Shown: one piece after another, positions 57,250-64,000 of the stretch
Numbering within the stretch: position 1 is the stretch's first letter
How the letters are laid out: each line of letters opens with the position of its first letter
NCBI RefSeq assembly: GCF_003589595.1
Contig: NW_020653750.1
Location: forward strand, 6,479,789 to 6,543,788
Direction of reading: 5' to 3'
DNA: 64,000 nt
DNA from: Hyposmocoma kahamanoa
Lineage: Eukaryota > Arthropoda > Insecta > Lepidoptera > Cosmopterigidae
Position numbers and translations under genes: made by a program
Notes under the pieces: generated by a model
The model's database searches: none
Seen by the model: the letters and a program-made list of their open reading frames with translations, nothing else
What the model was told of the DNA's origin: nothing

Positions 57250-57600
57250 TTTGTAATCAAAACATGTAAACTCATGTCGCCTTTCCAGACATCTTTATCT
57301 AACACGTAGTCTTAAATTTTATAATATGGCTTTTCAATTAAAATACTTTTGGTGTAAGTTTTAAACTTAGGAAATGATAATTTTAATATAAACTCTGGAA
57401 TCTTATTGTAAAAACGTATACATTTCCCCATAAGAGAATCATTTGCCTTTGTTAAACGAAATCGTGGTACCATGAGTTTGGACTTAGTTCTAACACCAGG
57501 TTTGCTTACTTCCCAAAGTGTAACCACATAGCCATTCTTTTTGATTCTAATATGTTTGCGTTCTAGGAATCATTGAATCATGTCGGATGACTTTATAATT
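57250..57600 (-). pseudogene. C-terminal fragment of a LINE reverse transcriptase
   Basis: The minus strand reads KPGVRTKSKLMVPRFRLTKA, CIRFYNKIPEFI, FKTYTKSILIEKPYYKI, then a stop and DYVLDKDVWK. The order TRxKxKLxxPRxRL, RFYNKIP and FK..+..L..K.YY is typical of the extreme C terminus of Jockey/CR1-type ORF2. Only about 90 codons remain, with one stop (likely TAA/TAG in place of an N or D codon). It is a different family from the 9.7-kb and 37.3-kb LINEs. Confidence 0.6.
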
Positions 57601-58057
57601 CTGAAAACGTCCAAATGTCAACAGCGCCACCCTTTCTGCGACGCCTAGAGGATGGAAAAAAAAAGGCTGCAACCCTTACGCTGCGACCACATCGAGTTTG
57701 AACTGTCAAACTGGTGTGACGTTTGCAAACAGAAAAAATCGAGTAATCTCTTTTATATCCACATATACGAGTATAAGTAGTATATAACATAATGCCTTAT
57801 GTATTTAATTCTAGAATTGTTATTGCTTCAATCAGCTCGCATGAATATGCTGCAAACGAAACTGTGGACTGTTTTTCGATATCTTATCTAATACGAGTAG
57901 TACATCAGTCAGTGATGGTGAATTCACCGCCACTTTTAGCGAAATGATCATTAATGTGATGTCACAAGCGAGTATTGTCATTTCCTTCTGCTTCCTGGTT
58001 TATTATCGCTTGTAATGAATTGAATTCTGTGTACACATTAACTATGTTTACACATTT
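57601..58057. other. No gene recognised
   Basis: AT-rich sequence without supportable features. Confidence 0.35.
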
Positions 58058-58360
58058 AGCAGCAGTAGAGCTCCTTGTGAAAGAGTTCGTCCAGGGAAGT
58101 ACTGCTACCTTACTTATTTCTGACGCCAAATAGTAACATGAGCATTACTGCGTTCCGGTTTTGAAGGGTAAAGGGTGCTGTTGAAATTACAGACACATGG
58201 GACTTGTCAACTTATGCCTCATGGTGACGGGCGCAGTGGCAGTGCCCCCAAGAGCTTTGCGATTTCAAATTATGAGTGGCACTGTAACTGCAATGGACAG
58301 GCGTGTCGCTTACCACCAGATGCACGACTTGTTCGTCTCTTCTCTTGGTATCATAAAAAA
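58058..58360 (+). repeat. Family-B repeat, full-length reference copy
   Basis: It runs from TTAGCAGCAGTAGAGCTCC (start fuzzy by a few bases) to GGTATCATAAAAAA. ACACATTT lies both before it (58,050-58,057) and directly after the A-tail (58,361-58,368), a likely 8-bp target duplication. Two other copies (63,641 and 63,957) are also preceded by ACATTT, so part of the left repeat may belong to the element. The A-tail and frequent 5' truncation show retroposition. I see no clear tRNA A/B boxes, so its RNA origin is open. Confidence 0.8.
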
Positions 58361-58368
58361 ACACATTT

Positions 58369-59100
58369 GGGCATCAATGTATGTACATTTTTAATGCTAG
58401 GTTTTGATTTTTACTTATGAAACTTTATTGACCCACATAATGGTACAAAAGGTAGAACTTAATGCTAAAAGCATTCTCTACCAATATTTTTTTAGTGATT
58501 TTCTATATTCTGTACTTATAATAGTACTCGATAAACCAATAAGGCCTTTAAATAATAAAAGCAATGTCGTATTGAGAACCATGTTAAATGTGGACGTAAC
58601 ACTTCACGTTTGTTGATGTTTTTCGGGAGAATTGAAGGAAACTTATATCGGCTTGAGTGGCAATCCATTTTTTGGCCGGCATTAGGGAAATCCTCACATG
58701 CCCTATTTAGGAAATTGCCTTCTTTATCGCGGTTTCGGCTACGCAGTCCAATTCTCCTTTCTGAATTTGGCCATGTGACCAATCCCGTTATGCCTTTTAC
58801 ATGTCTTCTCGACTGTCGTTTTTATTTTGTATGTTAAAAGTACAATGAATTATGCAGGAAACTTTTTTTAATGTTATATTTATCACGGAAGAAAAAAACA
58901 ATGGAAGCCTCAGCCTCAGAACCGATGTCACCAAAACTCACATATTCTTATTTTGAAACACTACGAAATCTCGATAATGATTGGTCGTAGCATTGACCTA
59001 TCAATAAATGGACGTCGGGTTCGCGCTTAAAAGTGTCCGCACCTCTAGGGCGTTAAAATCGCATACAGAGCGTCAATCGCGCAACAGTATAACTGTATAA
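58369..59100. other. No gene recognised
   Basis: AT-rich sequence without supportable features. Confidence 0.4.
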
Positions 59101-59315
59101 CTGCTTCCGTGGCCGAACGGTTACCATGCCGGACTGCCACGCAGAGGTCCTAGGTTCGATTCCCGGGCCGGGAGAAATATTTGTATGGCCTACATTTATT
59201 TCTCTCGTGAGTTTGGGTGTAATTTGTGTTTGTCTATGTATGTATCCATGGCACCCGCGACACAGGGTTTCCCTAGTGCGGGGCTATGATGAGTGTGTGC
59301 GTTATTATTATAGTC
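59101..59315 (+). repeat. SINE-A, best-preserved copy
   Basis: The head CTTCCGTGGCCGAACGGTTA, B box GGTTCGATTCC, body GTTTGGGTGTAATTTGTG and tail GTTATTATTATAG are all present; useful as the reference copy for the family. Confidence 0.85.
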
Positions 59316-60670
59316 TTCGTTTGTTCGACTGACAGCGCGGTTGTCAATCATGCAGTACCATATAATAATAACTTGTAAAATTACTTCAGTAAAGTGTAAA
59401 AACAGGATTTTGTATCATATTTTCACTAAATAAATATATTATGTTATCATAGTTCTCATTTAAAAGTGTTATTTTGTTCAGTTTTATAGGATTTAATTTA
59501 TATATAACTGAATCGTAAATATAAATTATAAAAGCACACAAAATAATCAAATAGCTAACTGTCCTTTTTCCGTAGTCCGTTTCTACACATTGCATGCGCA
59601 AAAGATGGAAAGAGACCCATTACGTCAGTTTCAAGAAGCTTATATAAACTTCTTGGTCACTTGCAATTGCTCCAACCACAAGCGATTGAAATATTTAGAA
59701 CAAAGAAACCATACTTTAAAGAAAACTATGTAACTAGAGTCGCTTTGATTTTAATCCTATTTTTATTATGATTTTTTTATTAAACGTTAGCAATAACTAA
59801 CAAAATATTGTTGTACTCGTTTTACGGCTTGGGAATACCTATCAGAAGTCAGAAAATACTTTTGCCCGAAATAACGTTAGCTCAAATTATTATAATGTCA
59901 AATGTATTTTTTTACGATACGAGATTACAAAACAAAAGCTAATTTTGTCTTTGAGAAAAGCATCAAAATTACTCGAAAGCGTAACGGTTTTATTATGAAT
60001 CGGTTTTCGGAATTACGGATATTTAAGTTTAAGTTTAGTTGGAATATCGTTACATTTCTTATAGTACACGCTTATTTTCACATACATCGTAATATTTGTA
60101 TGTATGTATCTGCCCAACTCTTCATTATACCTTTAAGTGAATTTGTACAAAATTCGACATAATAATATATATAAAAATTAATTCATATTTACAAGAAAGG
60201 CTATTCCATTACTCTTGTGTTCAAGTAATTTTCAGTCTAAGCTAAATATGGTGCATTTCGTTAAGTTTCCAGTAGAAGCTGAATATGGTGTTTTTGGGCC
60301 CTTAAATTGTTGCAAGCAAAATTAGGCAGTATTGCAATGACGTTACAATTTAAACTAAATGTTTTAGTTTTTTACATTTCGCTATATGTCACTTCACACT
60401 TTTGTATAGGTTAACTTTTTTTGTGGTTTTTGTATTAGACCCGATGTCCATTTGTTGGTAGTTCAATGGGTAGTAGTTTCAAATTTAAAAAGAAATAAGA
60501 AATTCTGGATTGTTAATATAATTTAAACTTTACGCTGTTGGCATATCGTTGAAAGTTCAATACCTATTATTGGAAGTTACGTTGTTTTGACATTATGTTG
60601 AAATTACAATCGGTGTGCTGCCATCTAGCATTAATTGCTGAACGACGACGAATTGGAATTATTTATTTTG
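59316..60670. other. No gene recognised
   Basis: AT-rich sequence without supportable features. Confidence 0.4.
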
Positions 60671-61011
60671 TTCTCCAAAAAATTAGCGTCCAGCAGGGGT
60701 AGAAGCTTTACTTCCGTTTCTTGTAACAAAAAATGATTTGAATTAACAGAAAATTGAAAATTTATTAAAATAAGACTTGCCAATGACACGAAATGCCACC
60801 ACTAGTAATATTTTTGGTCCGGCTATCATTTTTGCGTTTTTTCTGTTTTTTTTCAAAACAGCGCAAAATATTACTACGAATTTAGAGATTTACGCGAAAG
60901 AATTGACACAACCATACCGTACGAAAGCCAAAATGGCGGACTGAGCTCAAATAGGTCTAACGACGTCCACTGTTGGCACGCTAACCACTTCTACTGTATT
61001 TATTGTTCTGT
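60671..61011. repeat. Repeat-D copy 2
   Basis: Matches 39,549-39,940 in block order (TTCTCCAAAAAATTAGCG to TATTTATTGTTCTG). TGCGTTTTTTCTGTTTT and AAAACAGCGCA form a short inverted pair in the middle. Confidence 0.65.
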
Positions 61012-61358
61012 AATATTTATCCAATACCAAGTCTCATGGGCCGTAGGCTCACTACATTGATAGATAGGCTTTACGTAGGCAGGTAGTTACAACAAATTAA
61101 GTTACTAAGGTAAAATACAAATAAACTGCCGTAATTAATTGTTGAAACTACTAACGAACATTCACATGCTCCATACTAATTCGTGTTCACGCTGTTCGTG
61201 CTCAACAGTGCGTACATTGGTTTTCATTAATTTAACCCCTTCATGGACAGAAACGGCGTTTACTATAAATTTAAATATCAGAATGCGATAATACGGGGTA
61301 CACCGTTTCGCTATATCATAGACTAAGAACTCAAGAAGACTGCTAACATCCATTTTAG
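61012..61358. other. No gene recognised
   Basis: No supportable feature. Confidence 0.4.
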
Positions 61359-61640
61359 TTAGCAGTAAAGCTCCTTGTAAAAGTGTCCAGGATGGAACTG
61401 CCACCTTACCTATTTCTGCCACCAAGCAGTAATGTCAGCATTACTGTGTACCGGTTTTGAAAGGTGTAAGGGTGCTGGTGAAATTTCAGGCACATGGGAC
61501 TTGTCAACTTATGCCTCAGGCTGACGGGCGCAGTGGCAGTGCCCCTCAGAGCTTTGCGATTTAAAGTTATGAGTGGTACTGCAACTGCTTACCATCAGGC
61601 GCACAACTAGTCCGTCCCGTCACTTGATGTTATAAAAAAA
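61359..61640 (+). repeat. Family-B repeat copy
   Basis: From TTAGTTAGCAGTAAAGCTCC to TGATGTTATAAAAAAAA. The GGACAGGCGTGTCGCT block is deleted (ACTGCAACTGCTTACCATCAG). Confidence 0.8.
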
Positions 61641-62398
61641 ACCTCAAATGATCACTACGCCAACTTAATTTTTGGACCTTTTCTGTTTTGATTTTGTTTT
61701 TTGTATCTTAATTTTTTTTCACAAAATTATTTTTTTTTTTGTTTTTTTTTTTTTTTATTTTGTTTTTTGTTCCTTTGTTTTTTTTACGACATTCGGGGAG
61801 CATAACATTAGTAAATAAATATGGCTGCCTACAAAAATAACAGAAAAGTTGGTGTAGTGTTCATTCGAGGTATCGATTTACAGATCATAAACGCGGATAA
61901 GGTTACGGTACTTTAACTTATATCTAGATGGCGCTGATTAATAGCTGGAAGTAGTTTATATTACGTAAATGGCTGTGAAGTAAAGTGTTTACCCTTTAAT
62001 ATGAAATATAAGAAGTCAGTTTTTTCTTACTAATATTATTCAAATATTGATGATGAGATGAAATTGGTTTCTGAATTTCGACAATTATTCATGTCAATAG
62101 ATGGCATTGTGGGTTTTAAACTAATTTATAAATTAACGTTTCCTACTGTACTATGGATAGATGGCGCTAATCCTAAACAAAATAAAAGAATAGCCGGTAC
62201 TATCCATAAAAATCCGTAAAATAAGCGCACTCTAGTTGATTTGTTTGTCATCACTGGAAATTAGAGTAGTTTTGATAAATTGCAGATTGTCAATGTAAAA
62301 TAAATTAGTTACAAAAATAGCTATTTGGTACTCATCGCGACATCTAGTGTGCCAAATACACGACCACGTGGTCTTGTATATGGATCACATAAAACCAA
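61641..62398. other. Poly-T-rich tract and AT-rich DNA, no gene
   Basis: At 61,685-61,790 long T runs dominate. TAGATGGCGCT occurs at about 61,926 and 62,159, like the 5' block of SINE-C, but nothing else of that SINE follows. Confidence 0.4.
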
Positions 62399-62526
62399 TA
62401 GGGCTAGCACGACAGGGCGTGACTTGAGCGAGAGCGCCATAAAGCGCGACATACCGCTATCCTGGCATAGAGATCTCGCGCTGTACGTCGCTCTCGCGCA
62501 AGTCGCATCCCGTAGTGCTAGCCCTA
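62399..62526. repeat. GC-rich palindrome of 128 bp (foldback/MITE-like)
   Basis: The left arm TAGGGCTAGCACGACAGGGC pairs with the right end GTAGTGCTAGCCCTA; pairing continues through GACTTGAGCGAGAGCG and CGCTCTCGCGCAAGTC, with roughly ten mismatches over about 55 bp. The loop is short. No target duplication is evident. Confidence 0.75.
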
Positions 62527-63640
62527 CTGATACAGGCTTTACAGTACAATTTCCAAATGCTTTCTTTATACGAGTAGTTGCCGCTTATTGCTTTTCGACA
62601 GAGAACTATCAACAACGTACTGACAAAACTCAATGATAAAATATTAAGCATTTTACATTGAATTAGTATAAGCACTACGGCACAAAGGAAAGTAGTGACA
62701 TTTTAGTGTGTGGTATTATTTAAGTATTGTATATGAACGGGTTAATGGATTTAAAAGCAATGCATTTTAATTACTTTAGAACGAGGACCATTCTCGTACG
62801 TTAGTCTATGTAAAACACGAACAAAAATAATCTAAAAATGAATGATTTATTCTGTTTATAAATTCACTTCGCAAAAGACACTATTTGATTCAAGATTTGT
62901 TCCGTTCGGCAGATATTTTTCTTTAATTTCGTGTTTTTTTAAACGTAAACTTTAAAAAAACACTTTTTGCAAAAAGAAATTTTTTGAGTTTTAGCAAAAT
63001 GAACATCGAAACTCACCGCTAAATGGAAGTTCCGTGACTTTATTTTATCTTCGGTTTTATTATAGATATTTCGTCCTTTCATTAGAAACCATCGTGCTTT
63101 GAAATGACCAAAGCGAACTTGTAGTAATCTACTTGTTAAAATCTAATAAAAATTTATAATAACATCCTTTTACGTTACGTAATGCCTGTATAAGGTTTTG
63201 CTTGTACAAAGTATAGTCAGAAAACTACATCAAATTATTTTACGTTTTATTTTATTCATCTACATTTTCATGCTTAAAATCGAAAAAGATACTTACTTAA
63301 ATTGGATGTAATCTATCTTAAAGGAAACGGGGAAGACTGTCTTTGAAAAGCAGATCCGCATTTACTTTGTCTAAGTTCAGTTATTGGATTTGAACGTCTT
63401 TTATTTTCCAGTATTCCGCGAATGGACTAAGAACGTTTTCAAATTGAGCGTGGCTCGATTCGAGTCTCCGAAGCGTAGTAGAAACGAGGAACTGAAGTAA
63501 GGACTATCTGTTGATTTGAGAAAATTATGTAGCGATTGCAGTATTGAAAGGAAAGGAAAGATTGTTGATATATTGTTCAATCCACAGCAAACCGGTGACG
63601 CCTATCACAGTTATCAGATACAGGTGTCACTCGTATCACA
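62527..63640. other. No gene recognised
   Basis: AT-rich sequence without supportable features. Confidence 0.4.
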
Positions 63641-63693
63641 TTTAGTAGCAGTAGAGCTCCTTGTGAAAGAGTTCGCCCAAGGAAGTACTACCG
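63641..63693 (+). repeat. Family-B repeat, 5' end only
   Basis: TTTAGTAGCAGTAGAGCTCC to GGAAGTACTACCG; unrelated sequence follows, so the 3' part is lost. Confidence 0.7.
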
Positions 63694-63956
63694 TTCGGCT
63701 CGTGCAGGTAGTCTCGATCTATGATGGTTGAAATAAATATTGTAAATGATAATGTGCACAATGTTTATTTACAAAGAGCAACCCCTAGAGTTTCTTGCTC
63801 ATTATTTTCATGGGAATCTGCCCTACGAATGAGCGTCAGCGTAAAATCAATATGACGTTTTCAAGTGTAATTTTCTTACGAATCAAATAAAGATTATTTG
63901 ACTTTGGCTTAATATAATTTTTAATAGCACTTCCTAAAAAACATTGTACTACATTT

Positions 63957-64000
63957 GTGGCAGTAGAGCTCCTTGTGAATGAGTTCGTCGAGGGAAATAA
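63957..64000 (+). repeat. Family-B repeat, cut by window edge
   Basis: GTGGCAGTAGAGCTCCTTGTG to the last base; the rest lies beyond the window. Confidence 0.75.

Overview
This window looks like AT-rich intergenic DNA from an insect nucleus, most probably a moth or butterfly. The organism is inferred from the transposable elements: RTE-type LINE ends with GAT/ATG-repeat tails, a BEL/Pao retrotransposon, mariner and pogo-type DNA transposons, and several tRNA-derived or A-tailed short retroposons. There are no bacterial-style operons, no Shine-Dalgarno-led genes and no CRISPR array. I found no convincing host protein-coding exon and no free-standing tRNA or rRNA gene. Almost everything recognisable is a mobile element or its remains.

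Left part (1-21 kb). This contains tRNA-derived SINE copies (families A, C and D), copies of an A-tailed repeat (family B), a decayed LINE RNase H piece (about 1.0-1.6 kb), and a MITE whose copy at 1.8-3.6 kb was split by an unusual LINE that keeps only ORF1. A second, uninterrupted copy of that MITE lies at 8.3-8.7 kb with a 9-bp target duplication. LINE reverse-transcriptase debris and RTE tails follow, then a GC-rich hairpin at 20.3 kb.

Middle part (21-44 kb). This contains the zinc-finger end of a pogo-type transposase, two RTE-type LINE fragments (23.7-26.0 kb), a dead mariner with complete ends (29.59-30.95 kb) carrying a small inverted-repeat insertion, a family-B copy split by another MITE, and a 5'-truncated LINE (37.3-38.6 kb) related to the one at 9.7-10.5 kb. 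A three-unit tandem repeat of about 265 bp (43.3-44.1 kb) comes next, and then a near-perfect inverted repeat centred exactly on a 10-N assembly gap (44.55 kb).

Right part (45-64 kb). The one apparently intact element is a 7,158-bp BEL/Pao LTR retrotransposon (46,721-53,878). It has identical 294-bp LTRs, a perfect 5-bp target duplication, a primer-binding site, a polypurine tract and one uninterrupted polyprotein of about 1,808 residues. Further SINE and family-B copies, a LINE remnant at 57.3 kb, a 75-bp minisatellite and a GC-rich palindrome at 62.4 kb complete the window. The last family-B copy runs off the end.

Nested insertions give relative ages at single loci: MITE before ORF1-only LINE, mariner before inverted-repeat element, family B before MITE, SINE-A before family B, and pogo remnant before SINE-A. 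The BEL/Pao element is the youngest visible insertion. Family names A-F are labels used only here.
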